Below, one piece after another: positions 19,057-26,926 of a DNA stretch of 64,000 nt. Under the pieces are notes generated by a model. It saw nothing but the letters and a program-made list of their open reading frames with translations. It did no database searches and was not told where the DNA came from. Made by a program: the position numbers and the translations under genes. The stretch's first letter is position 1. Each line of letters opens with the position of its first letter. Source of the DNA: Dictyobacter kobayashii (GTDB lineage: Bacteria > Chloroflexota > Ktedonobacteria > Ktedonobacterales > Ktedonobacteraceae); the NCBI RefSeq assembly GCF_003967555.1, contig NZ_BIFS01000001.1:3224001-3288000 (forward strand), in the 5' to 3' direction.

Positions 19057-20307
19057 TCAGGCTTTGCGCCTGCTTTCGCTCTTCTCTGATGTCGCTGAGA
19101 TTTCCGATTCTGTGTCAGAACTGGTTGTTTCCGGCTGTTCCGCTGTCGAGCTGACCTCCTCTGCGTTAGCAGGAGCGGATGTTACTGGCTCATCTGGCGT
19201 TTGTGCGACAGGTACCGTTTCGTCACCCTCCGTAGCAGCAGGAGTGGCAGTAACGCTGGCCGGGGTAGTCTCTACGTCCTCAGTGGTTGTACTGGCTTCA
19301 TCGGCTGGTGAAACGAGTGTGCTTTTTGAATCCAGGGGAGGAGTTTCACTCAACTCTTCTGTCAGTACCTTTGTTTCCAACGCAGGTTTTGGCTTCTGAG
19401 GAATGCCATAGGTGGCGGCCACCTCTCCATCCGGGATCGGCCTGGAGTACCGCAATACCCAGTAAGTTAATGGAAAGAGCAGGATAAAGACGATTAATGA
19501 GGTCCATTGAGCCTGTTTGAGACCAATGTCGATGCCCAGGAAGCTGACAATATCATTCTGGCGCGTAAAGAAGATCAAGAACTGTGAAATGGTATAGCTG
19601 AAGAGATAAACAAGCATCAAGATGCCTGGACGCCGTACACGGCGCGCGAGGTAGAGCATAGTGCCGAGTACAAACAGATTGATAATCAGTTCATAGCCGG
19701 CGGCTGGCTGAACAGGCACATTACAGGTGGCTGGATTAAGGCAGGCCCAGCTATTAGGATTCTGATAGACGGTTGACCAGGGCAGGGTGCTAGGATAACC
19801 GATAATATCACCATTAATCAGATTGCCGATGCGCCCGAAAATCTGGCCGGCCGCGCCAAACAGTACTCCGGCGTCGATAAGCACCAGCGGATTGATGCGC
19901 TCGACTTTCGCGCGCCAGATCAGGGTTGGAATCACCAGGAAAATGGCACCATAGAAGGCCATACCACCTTCCCAGGTTGCCAGGATACGTTGTGGCTGTA
20001 GGAGATAGCCGTTTACCAGGTCGGGTTGTTGAATAACAAAATAAAGGCGTCCGCCGATAAGTCCAGCTGCGATACACCACCAGACGATACGATAGACCAT
20101 ATCCTGATCAATGCCCTTACGGGTAGTGTAACCTTTGATAACCCATAAACCGACCATGATGCCCACCACATACATCAAGCCATACCAGCGTACCGCCAGC
20201 AATGGTCCCAGATGTACGAGGACTGGATCGATATTAATGTAGATGTACGGTGGGCCGATATGCAGCCAGCCCCCGCTTAAGAGATAGGCAAGTAGGAGAG
20301 TATTCAT
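19057..20307 (-). CDS. lgt: Prolipoprotein diacylglyceryl transferase with long acidic C-terminal tail
   Basis: The product is 416 aa from the ATG at 20307 (GGAG upstream). Lgt attaches diacylglycerol to the lipobox cysteine of prolipoproteins at the inner membrane, for example PstS in this window. The signature FGRIGNLINGDIIG is at about residues 157-170, with roughly seven membrane helices and the conserved RWYGLMYVVGI near residue 40. Lgt proteins are usually 260-300 aa; here about 105 residues after the last helix are acidic and rich in T, S, E, P and V, ending in a basic RRKA. That tail is probably disordered and cytoplasmic. Monocistronic. Confidence 0.95.
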   Translation of the reverse strand: MNTLLLAYLLSGGWLHIGPPYIYINIDPVLVHLGPLLAVRWYGLMYVVGIMVGLWVIKGYTTRKGIDQDMVYRIVWWCIAAGLIGGRLYFVIQQPDLVNGYLLQPQRILATWEGGMAFYGAIFLVIPTLIWRAKVERINPLVLIDAGVLFGAAGQIFGRIGNLINGDIIGYPSTLPWSTVYQNPNSWACLNPATCNVPVQPAAGYELIINLFVLGTMLYLARRVRRPGILMLVYLFSYTISQFLIFFTRQNDIVSFLGIDIGLKQAQWTSLIVFILLFPLTYWVLRYSRPIPDGEVAATYGIPQKPKPALETKVLTEELSETPPLDSKSTLVSPADEASTTTEDVETTPASVTATPAATEGDETVPVAQTPDEPVTSAPANAEEVSSTAEQPETTSSDTESEISATSEKSESRRKA

Positions 20308-20481
20308 CTTTGACTCCAATTAAAAAACACTTCTTTAAGCGCACACTGTGTATGATAGTATGCTTCAAGAATACATGCAAGAGGGAGGGTCACTGATCGC
20401 GCTAATTTGTATCCTACATGCAGGTTCTGGTGGGCCACGGAAGGCATACACGAGGGAGAGAAAAAATAAGTATAGGCTAGC

Positions 20482-20528
20482 AAAATAGGGCGGGCTTACT
20501 CAATGTTGAGCCCGCCCACCCTATTTTT
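20482..20528 (-). terminator. Terminator after the beta-like gene
   Basis: GGGCGGGCT (20488-20496) pairs with AGCCCGCCC (20509-20517), and AAAATA pairs with TATTTT (20522-20527) after a four-base bulge. It lies 12 bp past the stop of the minus-strand gene. Confidence 0.6.
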
Positions 20529-20539
20529 ATATGTGCTAA

Positions 20540-21598
20540 CTATTGAATGATCTGGTTCTTAGCTACTACTTGATCGATGGCCCCGACAAAGCTGAAGGTT
20601 GCCTCGGGTAAGCTATCGTACCGACCGCTGAGCAGGCCCTGGATGCTGCTTAGCGTTTCGGCTAAGCTCAAGTACTCGCCTGGAATGCCACTAAAAGTTT
20701 CTGCCACGAAGAATGGCTGGGTCAAAAAGAGATTCAAGCGGGTGGCTCGATGCAACAATTGCAGATCCTGTGGGGAGTGTGTGGTTTGCTGTTGTAAGGC
20801 TGCGGCCTGCTGGAGCAGGGCACGTACCTGTTGTGCCGTATGCTGGTGTTCCAAATCAGTGATATTGCTCTGCAATAAGGTCGAGGTGGACAACTGGCGG
20901 TCGACGGCTGGATAGAGTCGCTGTTCAGCCAGCGGACGGCTCATCACAATCTGTCCATCCGCTGCCTGACCTTCCTCCTCGTCCTGGTTTAACAGCAACG
21001 TCGTAATTCCCGCTGCCCGTACCGCGGCGGCGAGGCCTGGCAAATGTAGCGCGCGGGCATATTTGGTCACTTGCTCATCAATTAAGAGCAGGACTTCATG
21101 GCCCTGGCTACGCAATTGCCGGGCAACGCCCAGGCCAACCTGAATTAATTGCAGACTGACCTCTGGCTTCTCGGATTGAGGCTCAAAGATTACCGCTGTC
21201 TGCGCCTGGGTATGGATCTCAACAATGCTGGTGCCCAGATTGGTTGCCTCGTATGAGGTCTCACCCATCGTGACGGCGACTGTAAAACCATGCTTGCGCG
21301 TCACCAAATTATGTATTAACTCCTCCACTATCACTAGCTTGCCCAGGCCGAGGGGACCAATGAGATTGTAGATGCCCCCATAGGGAATGGGCGCCAGGAG
21401 ATCGATTGATTTGATGCCCGTTTCATAGAAGCCGAGTTCTTTTTCTGCTACAGGCGCGCTGACGTTCAGGTTGAGTGTCTCCAACGCTATGAGATCTTGC
21501 TGAGGGATTACCCCCTTGCCATCAATGGGCTGCCCCTGTTTATTGAAAACCCTGTGGAGGGCCGCTGTGCCATTTGGGATATAGACTTGTGCAGACAT
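20540..21598 (-). CDS. Degenerate ATP-synthase beta-subunit-like protein
   Basis: The product is 352 aa. From about residue 10 it follows F1 beta: RVFNKQGQPIDGKG, ETGIKSIDLLAPIPYGG, QPFFVAETFSGIPGEYLSLAET and LPEATFSFVGAIDQ near the end. The N-terminal beta-barrel (about 80 residues) is missing. The P-loop reads GPLGLGKL (81-88) where F1 beta has GGAGVGKT, so the Mg/phosphate-binding Thr is lost. GERTREGN is GETSYEAT, Walker B is LLIDEQ, and the DELSEED loop is HSPQDLQL. It is therefore unlikely to make or hydrolyse ATP normally. No other atp genes are nearby. It lies 65 bp downstream of the sigma-ankyrin gene in the same direction, with a good AAAGGA site. Confidence 0.82.
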   Translation of the reverse strand: MSAQVYIPNGTAALHRVFNKQGQPIDGKGVIPQQDLIALETLNLNVSAPVAEKELGFYETGIKSIDLLAPIPYGGIYNLIGPLGLGKLVIVEELIHNLVTRKHGFTVAVTMGETSYEATNLGTSIVEIHTQAQTAVIFEPQSEKPEVSLQLIQVGLGVARQLRSQGHEVLLLIDEQVTKYARALHLPGLAAAVRAAGITTLLLNQDEEEGQAADGQIVMSRPLAEQRLYPAVDRQLSTSTLLQSNITDLEHQHTAQQVRALLQQAAALQQQTTHSPQDLQLLHRATRLNLFLTQPFFVAETFSGIPGEYLSLAETLSSIQGLLSGRYDSLPEATFSFVGAIDQVVAKNQIIQ

Positions 21599-21663
21599 AT
21601 GCTTGTCCTTTCTTAATGCTGTATATGGATATTTTGTTTGACCGTGATCTATTGTTGTATTTC

Positions 21664-22953
21664 TTAAACCAACGAGATAGTTGATTTAAGGTCGTCAGAC
21701 TGATCTGTGCGAGTTAGCGTGGTGTCCATGGATTCCAGGAGAAGCTCTACAATTGGCTGATGACCATGGGCCAGTGCCCAATCAAGTGGACGCCGGTGCA
21801 GATCATCGCGCTGATAGAGATCGGCTCCATGTTCTACCAGGACTTGCGTGATGGTGCTATAGCCTTTGAGGGCGGCCCAGTGCAAGGGACTCTTAGGTGA
21901 ATGTGTGTTGCCATCAGGGCTGGCACCGTGTGCCAGTAGCAGGCCGGTGAGTGATAAATTATTACTTATGACCGCGTAGTGCAACGCGGTCAGACCGACA
22001 CTCGTTGCCGCGTCTATCTGGGCCCCACGCTTGAGCAAGATCTCCACCAGCTCGACCTGTTCGCTACGTACCGCTTCCAACAGAGGGCTTAAACCATAAT
22101 AACCCTTACTATTAATATTTGCCCCGGCATCCAGCAAAAAAATCACCAGCTGTGTTTGATGGTTGGCGATGGCCTCATTCAAGGCGCTCCAGTTAGCTGG
22201 CAGTCCTGGTGCGTAGCGTTGAATGTATTCGTGTTTGATCGTTTTGGCCCCCAGATTGCCGTTAATCAGGAAAGGATTGTGTTCAATGATAGCTTTGACC
22301 TGTGCCATATCGCCAGTGCGGAGCGCAATTAAGAGCCGTAGCTTTTCTGGAAAGCGCTCTATTGATAGTTGTGTACTTTCATGGACCGTATCCAAAGCTT
22401 TTTCGACCAGATACTTTTTCAGATGTTTACGGCCATCAAAAAGACGTTTTTTGACTGTTGAGAGCGGCACTTCTAGAAAAGTAGCGACATCGTGCTGGCT
22501 ATAGCTGTTGCCGTAAAAGAGCAATATCGCCATACGCTCATGCTCTGGTAATGCCTGGATGGCTTGCTGGATCACCCCCTGGGTTTCTATATTCTCAATC
22601 AACTGAGCGGGATTAAGCTCATCCAACGCAATATCAGATGCTGCACCCACTTCAAGCGGCACCAGGGTAACCTGCTGTTTACGGGTCAGGCGATCCGCTT
22701 GTTTAAAGATGATGCGGCGCAACCAGCCTGGAAACGCTGCAGGAATGTGCAGTTTTGGCAGCTGAAGGTAGGCCTCTATAAATGCCTCTTGAGTCGCATC
22801 TTCAGCAAGCTGGGCATCGTGTAGCAATGTATACGCGGTGGCATAAGCCATAGCCCGAAAGCGTTCTACAATTTGACTAAATGCCTCCAGGTTTCCTTGT
22901 TGGGCTGCCGTTACCTGTTCAAGAAGTGTTTCTATTATCATTGCCTTTATCAT
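21664..22953 (-). CDS. ECF sigma factor fused to ankyrin repeats
   Basis: The product is 429 aa. Sigma region 2 (about 14-95: AFSQIVERFRAMAYATAYTLLHDAQLAEDATQEAFIEAY) and region 4 (about 125-185: QAIQALPEHERMAILLFYGNSYSQHDVATFLEVPLSTVKKRL) are complete. After a linker (190-245) come about five ankyrin repeats (about 250-410), such as GLSPLLEAVRSEQVELVEILLKRGAQ and GLTALHYAVISNNLSLTGLLLAHGA. The extension may sense or bind a protein partner instead of a classical anti-sigma factor, which is not found here. The neighbouring beta-like protein is a candidate partner. The start is ATG at 22953 or four codons later; both have weak sites. Confidence 0.9.
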   Translation of the reverse strand: MIKAMIIETLLEQVTAAQQGNLEAFSQIVERFRAMAYATAYTLLHDAQLAEDATQEAFIEAYLQLPKLHIPAAFPGWLRRIIFKQADRLTRKQQVTLVPLEVGAASDIALDELNPAQLIENIETQGVIQQAIQALPEHERMAILLFYGNSYSQHDVATFLEVPLSTVKKRLFDGRKHLKKYLVEKALDTVHESTQLSIERFPEKLRLLIALRTGDMAQVKAIIEHNPFLINGNLGAKTIKHEYIQRYAPGLPANWSALNEAIANHQTQLVIFLLDAGANINSKGYYGLSPLLEAVRSEQVELVEILLKRGAQIDAATSVGLTALHYAVISNNLSLTGLLLAHGASPDGNTHSPKSPLHWAALKGYSTITQVLVEHGADLYQRDDLHRRPLDWALAHGHQPIVELLLESMDTTLTRTDQSDDLKSTISLV

Positions 22954-23253
22954 TTAGCTGTACCGCTGACATATCTTTTTTGTTCTTCATAGATAAGTCC
23001 CAATATTTTGGCCAAAGGTTACCATAATTGAGGCCTTTTTTTGACGATACAACAGAAATAGTTATTCCACATGAATAATTGTAGCTAAATTAGCTCTAAT
23101 GGTACAAATGACACTGTATATTAGAAGACTTAGCCTGCTATCATTGCCTGAATAATAGTGAAGCTCCTCAATAATAGAAGCTGATTACAAAAAATTATTG
23201 CATGAATAATTTTGCAATACAGTCGCAAGCGACAAGGAAAGGGCCAATAGAGG
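22954..23253. promoter_or_regulatory. Divergent intergenic region with operator-like palindrome
   Basis: This AT-rich 300-bp region lies between the sigma-ankyrin gene and the MFS gene. A perfect palindrome with 9-bp arms (AAAATTATT, 23201-23209, and AATAATTTT, 23215-23223) lies 30 bp before the MFS start. CATGAATAATT occurs at 23070-23080 and again at 23211-23221, inside the palindrome. It could be a regulator-binding site, but no regulator can be named. Confidence 0.45.
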
Positions 23254-24774
23254 ATGACAGTGGTAGATCAAGGAGGAGATACACTCTCTTCTCAGCCAGA
23301 GGCAGGGTCTTCATTGGCTGAATTGCATTGGGGACAGATTATTGCTATTAGCATATTCTGGTTTGCCCTTAATTTTCACTGGGCGGCGATAGGCACTATT
23401 ATTCTTCCCAGCCAGGTTTTTAAGCTGGTAGGACAGCTGCATCAGGGTGAGGCGCTGGCCTATATCCTGGTGCCGGGCGCATTTGTGGCGTTAATTACTA
23501 ATCCTCTCTGGGGTATGGTGAGCGACCATACCCGTGGCAGGCTGGCGCGCTGGGGTAGAAGACGGCCATATATCCTGGCGGGAACACTTTTGAATATAGG
23601 CGGCTTGATCTGGATGGCACTGGCCCCTGATATCCCTTCGCTGGCCCTGGCCTATATTCTGGTCCAGTTTTCCAGCAATATGGCCCAGGCTCCTTTTCAT
23701 GCACTATTGCCCGATATCGTCCCTTCCAACCAGCGTGGCCTGGCTTCTGGCATTATGGGTTTCTTATTAATTACCGGCAATATTGGTGGCGTATTGACCG
23801 CCAGTATGTTTGTAGATGCCTCCAAACCACTCAGCCAGTACCAGCAGAGCCTGTGGATGATCTATACCATCATCATCATTGTGCTAGTCGCATTTATGTT
23901 AATAACTATTCTGGTAGTAAAAGAGCGCGCCCTCTCTTCGGCTACAACTACTCCTTATAAAGAAAGAAGTGAAACAGCGCCAGGCAGCCGGTTCCCTGGT
24001 TGGTTGACGCGTGCTCGCATAGTGACTGTGGGCGGCACACTGCTGGCGGCTCTCCTGACCTGGGGATTGATTGCAGGTTGGAATGCCGTGCATATTGGTG
24101 GCCTGCAGATCAACAACGATATCTTGCAGGTTGTGCTTGAATTAGTGGCCACGGTGGGCATCTTGCGGCTCTTTGAATTTCGGCCACGCAGCAATCCTGA
24201 TTTTGCCTGGGTGCTGTTTACACGCCTCTTGATGATGATGGGCATTTATACGATTCAGACCTTCCTGCAATACTATATGCGTGACGTTGTGCAGGCTGCC
24301 CATCCAGAGCAGCAGACCAGCAATTTTACGATTGTGGTCGCATTGACCAGTTTGATTAGCGCCTTTGCGGCAGGCTGGCTATCGGATCACTATGGACGCA
24401 AGCGCATGGTCTATCTCTCAGGCAGCTTTATGGCGCTGGTGGGACTGGTATTTGTGGTTACCCATTCGCTGCTGATCGTGACCATCTCTGGAGCCATCTT
24501 TGGGCTGGGCTACGGCGCTTATCAAAGTGTAGACTGGGCCCTGGTCGCTGATGTACTCCCATCCAGACAAAACTATGCCCGCGATATGGGCGTCTGGAAT
24601 ATCTCACTTGCGCTACCGCAGATTATCGCTCCTGTCCTGGGAGGACCGCTGATAGATGCGTTTGCCAGGAGCGGGCATACCGTACAAGGCTATCAGATTC
24701 TGTTTCTCATGGCGATCGTCTATTGCGTGCTGGGTACCATCACCGTACGCTACATTCGGGGCGTCACGCGCTGA
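23254..24774 (+). CDS. MFS transporter, SLC45/sugar-like
   Basis: The product is 506 aa with about twelve membrane helices. The first cytoplasmic loop carries NPLWGMVSDHTRGRLARWGRRRPYI, which resembles the sugar/cation MFS subgroup (SDRTRSRWGRRRP type), and the second half repeats it as GWLSDHYGRKRMVYL. These are standard MFS A-motifs. A soluble N-terminus of about 25 residues precedes helix 1, and a charged loop of about 30 residues with many Ser, Thr and Glu lies between the halves. The substrate is unknown; a sugar is the best guess. AAGGAAAGG lies upstream. Divergent from the sigma-ankyrin gene and convergent with xdhC. Confidence 0.88.
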   Translation: MTVVDQGGDTLSSQPEAGSSLAELHWGQIIAISIFWFALNFHWAAIGTIILPSQVFKLVGQLHQGEALAYILVPGAFVALITNPLWGMVSDHTRGRLARWGRRRPYILAGTLLNIGGLIWMALAPDIPSLALAYILVQFSSNMAQAPFHALLPDIVPSNQRGLASGIMGFLLITGNIGGVLTASMFVDASKPLSQYQQSLWMIYTIIIIVLVAFMLITILVVKERALSSATTTPYKERSETAPGSRFPGWLTRARIVTVGGTLLAALLTWGLIAGWNAVHIGGLQINNDILQVVLELVATVGILRLFEFRPRSNPDFAWVLFTRLLMMMGIYTIQTFLQYYMRDVVQAAHPEQQTSNFTIVVALTSLISAFAAGWLSDHYGRKRMVYLSGSFMALVGLVFVVTHSLLIVTISGAIFGLGYGAYQSVDWALVADVLPSRQNYARDMGVWNISLALPQIIAPVLGGPLIDAFARSGHTVQGYQILFLMAIVYCVLGTITVRYIRGVTR

Positions 24775-24781
24775 TTGATCT

Positions 24782-24814
24782 CGAAGGAAGCGGGCCTGCT
24801 ACCCGCTTCCTTCG
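24782..24814. terminator. Bidirectional terminator between the MFS and XdhC genes
   Basis: A 13-bp perfect stem (24782-24794 with 24802-24814, loop CCTGCTA) lies between two convergent stops, 7 bp after the MFS stop and 2 bp before the XdhC stop. Confidence 0.75.
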
Positions 24815-24816
24815 TT

Positions 24817-25647
24817 TCAGGCAGTGATTGCTTCCTCAATAAGGTGATGCATATTTTTTAGAGAGGCACCAGTCGCATTTTTGCGTAGCATCATGATCTC
24901 TGCCGCGATGCTCAGGGCGATCTCATCGGGCGTTTCGGCACCGAGATCCAGGCCAATAGGAGCATGAACCTGTTCCAGGCGTGCGCGCTCAAATCCTTCC
25001 TCCAGCAGTTCACGGAAGATACGTTTCACCTTACTGGGACTGCCAATCATGCCCACATAGGCAGCTTTGGTTTCCAGTGCGGCCCGTAAGGCATCTTTAT
25101 CCAGATTATGTCCCCGAGTCACAATAACGATCCAGGAGGCATCATCAGGCTCCAGAGCGCGAATAGTTTGGGGAATATCACCGAAGGTCATTTGAATTTT
25201 ACTATCGAAGGCTTGCGATTCTGCTAGATCGCGGCGATCATCTACCACAATCGTACGGAAATCCAGTTTGGAGACCAGCCGTGATAGGGCCTGAGCCACG
25301 TAGCCAGCGCCAGCGACAATTAAGCGCGGTTCGGGACGCAGAATTTCAAAGAACACTTCTAACGTAGCACCACAGCTACCGACTGCCTCGCCTTGATCGG
25401 CATCCAGATGAACATGGATCGCCGCCGGATGGCCATCGCGCAATACCTTGAGGGCCTCTTGCACAACCTTACCATCGGTCTGGGGGCCAGCAAAACTACC
25501 TTGGATTGATCCGTCTTGATGGATTAAGGCCTTGCTACCAATCGGACAAGGTGCGGCCCCCATCGTTTTCACCACAGTCGCAATGACTACTTTTTCCCCA
25601 CGAGACAAAGCGGCTTGAATCTCATTGTAAATTGTAATTGTGCTCAT
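24817..25647 (-). CDS. XdhC/CoxI-family molybdoenzyme maturation protein
   Basis: The product is 276 aa. The N-terminal XdhC domain has GAAPCPIGSKALI and GSCGATLEVFFEIL, and the C-terminal Rossmann domain has LIVAGAGYVAQAL (about residues 109-121), then IVTRGHNLDKDAL and YVGMIGSPSKVKRI with APIGLDLGAETPDEIALSI, all typical of XdhC. The family helps load sulfurated molybdenum cofactor into xanthine dehydrogenase-type enzymes. No molybdoenzyme gene is next to it in the window. GAGGGAC lies upstream of the ATG. Confidence 0.93.
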   Translation of the reverse strand: MSTITIYNEIQAALSRGEKVVIATVVKTMGAAPCPIGSKALIHQDGSIQGSFAGPQTDGKVVQEALKVLRDGHPAAIHVHLDADQGEAVGSCGATLEVFFEILRPEPRLIVAGAGYVAQALSRLVSKLDFRTIVVDDRRDLAESQAFDSKIQMTFGDIPQTIRALEPDDASWIVIVTRGHNLDKDALRAALETKAAYVGMIGSPSKVKRIFRELLEEGFERARLEQVHAPIGLDLGAETPDEIALSIAAEIMMLRKNATGASLKNMHHLIEEAITA

Positions 25648-25681
25648 GATTGTCCCTCTGGCTCATAGCGCTAGCACACAG

Positions 25682-26245
25682 TCAATCATTGAGTATATCA
25701 CAAGAATTAGGGCTTTTACCGCTCTTCTCAGAGTCCAACATACTGTGATGCTCATACATGTTATAGGATCCGTATGGGAGTTGCAGGGCCACTTTGATTG
25801 CGAGTACGTCTTGATACAACTTTTGGCCGAGCTGATCATGCGAACAAGAAACATCAGGAGAAGTTTCCCCTGCAAAAACAATGGTAATTGTGGTACCGAA
25901 ACTCGCTGATTTTATGCATCCCAGCGGCTTTGGCAGATCAATCAATGGTTCAGCATTAGCAACATCTTGAAAAAAATTTGTCGCAAGCACACGAGGAATC
26001 TGTCTTATAAGCGATGTTTTACATAATAAAACAGTAACGATACCATTTGCATGAACCCTCATTGTCACCGAACAGGTATTCGTTGAGTGTGAGATAAACA
26101 CAGCAATGGAGGCCACTGGAATATTTTCCCTCTCTAATAGGCTCGTGGAAGATTGACCAGTCATTGCATAGGTACGCAGGGGCTCAAGCAGGAGCGCTCC
26201 TATTATAACGTAGCAGGCAAAGAGTGCGAGACGTGATGTAAACAT
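25682..26245 (-). CDS. Secreted or membrane-anchored hypothetical protein
   Basis: The product is 187 aa. An N-terminal hydrophobic segment (MFTSRLALFACYVIIGALLL, residues 1-20) fits a signal peptide or anchor. The rest has a beta-rich pattern with four cysteines spaced through the middle and a PKPLGCIKSASFGTTITIVF segment. It resembles small secreted proteins of unknown function near proteases, but no family is recognised. AAAGGGAGAA lies upstream of the ATG. Its 3' end is 34 bp upstream of the XdhC start; the two may be one transcript. An AT-rich region with a 15-bp inverted repeat lies upstream. Confidence 0.6.
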   Translation of the reverse strand: MFTSRLALFACYVIIGALLLEPLRTYAMTGQSSTSLLERENIPVASIAVFISHSTNTCSVTMRVHANGIVTVLLCKTSLIRQIPRVLATNFFQDVANAEPLIDLPKPLGCIKSASFGTTITIVFAGETSPDVSCSHDQLGQKLYQDVLAIKVALQLPYGSYNMYEHHSMLDSEKSGKSPNSCDILND

Positions 26246-26536
26246 AATATTTCTCCCTTTCTACGAATGAAAAACACTACTTCCCCAATAAGCGCGGTGA
26301 TTATATAAACATCAATAAAAACAATATTTTGATGTTTATATAATATTGAAGCATGAATTGGTGTTAATGTACTCTAAGATTATTATAGAATTTAATACGC
26401 ATATGGTCAACTGGTTATATATTATATAAAAAAATTTGTATATTATGTAAAAAATTATTTGTATTAAATGATATGTATTCTTGCTTTGCGATCTATATGG
26501 AGAATTGTGCTGAAAAAGATGAAGAGGGACAGAAAG
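26246..26536. other. AT-rich intergenic region with a 15-bp inverted repeat
   Basis: Arms at 26301-26315 and 26329-26343 (starting TTATATAAACATCAA) are perfectly complementary with a 13-nt loop, 56-98 bp upstream of the secreted protein gene (minus strand), a possible operator. From about 26390 to 26480 the sequence is nearly all A and T. No gene is seen. Confidence 0.5.
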
Positions 26537-26579
26537 GGCCCGGTTTTATACGCGATCATCAAGCGTATAAAACCGGGCC
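26537..26579. terminator. Hairpin after the protease-inhibitor operon
   Basis: A 17-bp perfect stem (26537-26553 with 26563-26579, loop of 9, arm GGCCCGGTTTTATACGC) lies 41 bp past the stop of the emfourin-like gene on the minus strand. No strong T-run follows in either direction. Confidence 0.6.
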
Positions 26580-26619
26580 ACTATTTTTGATCCAATATGA
26601 ATTTTCAGGTGTTGTTTGC

Positions 26620-26925
26620 CTACAGGATGTGCTGCTGTACAAATGATAGCAAAGCCTGGAGCTGGGTATTAGTGACGGGATCGCTCACCTGGATAGAATG
26701 GCTTTTACCATGATCTTCTTGCACAGTGATATGATAGGTGCGATAATCCGCTCCTCTGGCAGGCCTGTCCTGTACGGCAGGAAGCTCAAAGAAGTTGGCA
26801 GCCTGCACCAGTTGTTGCATCTTGTTGGCATCTTGAGGGGAAAGGCTTGCGCTATCCAGGGTTTTGGGCGCGGCCAAACCTGGTAGATAGGCTAATCCTC
26901 CCTCAGTTTGCACCTGGATCTGCAT
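26620..26925 (-). CDS. Emfourin-like inhibitor of the adjacent M4 protease
   Basis: The product is 101 aa from the ATG at 26925, with an ideal AAAGGAG inside the end of the protease gene. The pattern MQIQVQTEGGLAYLPG, then LQQLVQAANFFELP-type and YRTYHITVQEDHGKSHSIQVSD (here MQQLVQAANFFELP), matches the small cytosolic emfourin family, which binds and inhibits protealysin-like M4 enzymes. It starts two bases after the protease stop, so expression is coupled. This gene order (protease then inhibitor) is known for protealysin operons. The longer upstream frame lies inside the protease gene and is not used. Confidence 0.8.
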   Translation of the reverse strand: MQIQVQTEGGLAYLPGLAAPKTLDSASLSPQDANKMQQLVQAANFFELPAVQDRPARGADYRTYHITVQEDHGKSHSIQVSDPVTNTQLQALLSFVQQHIL

Positions 26926-26926
26926 A

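Noticed and set aside
20540..21598. Functional F1 ATP-synthase beta subunit
   Set aside because: The N-terminal barrel and P-loop Thr are missing and no other atp genes are nearby.
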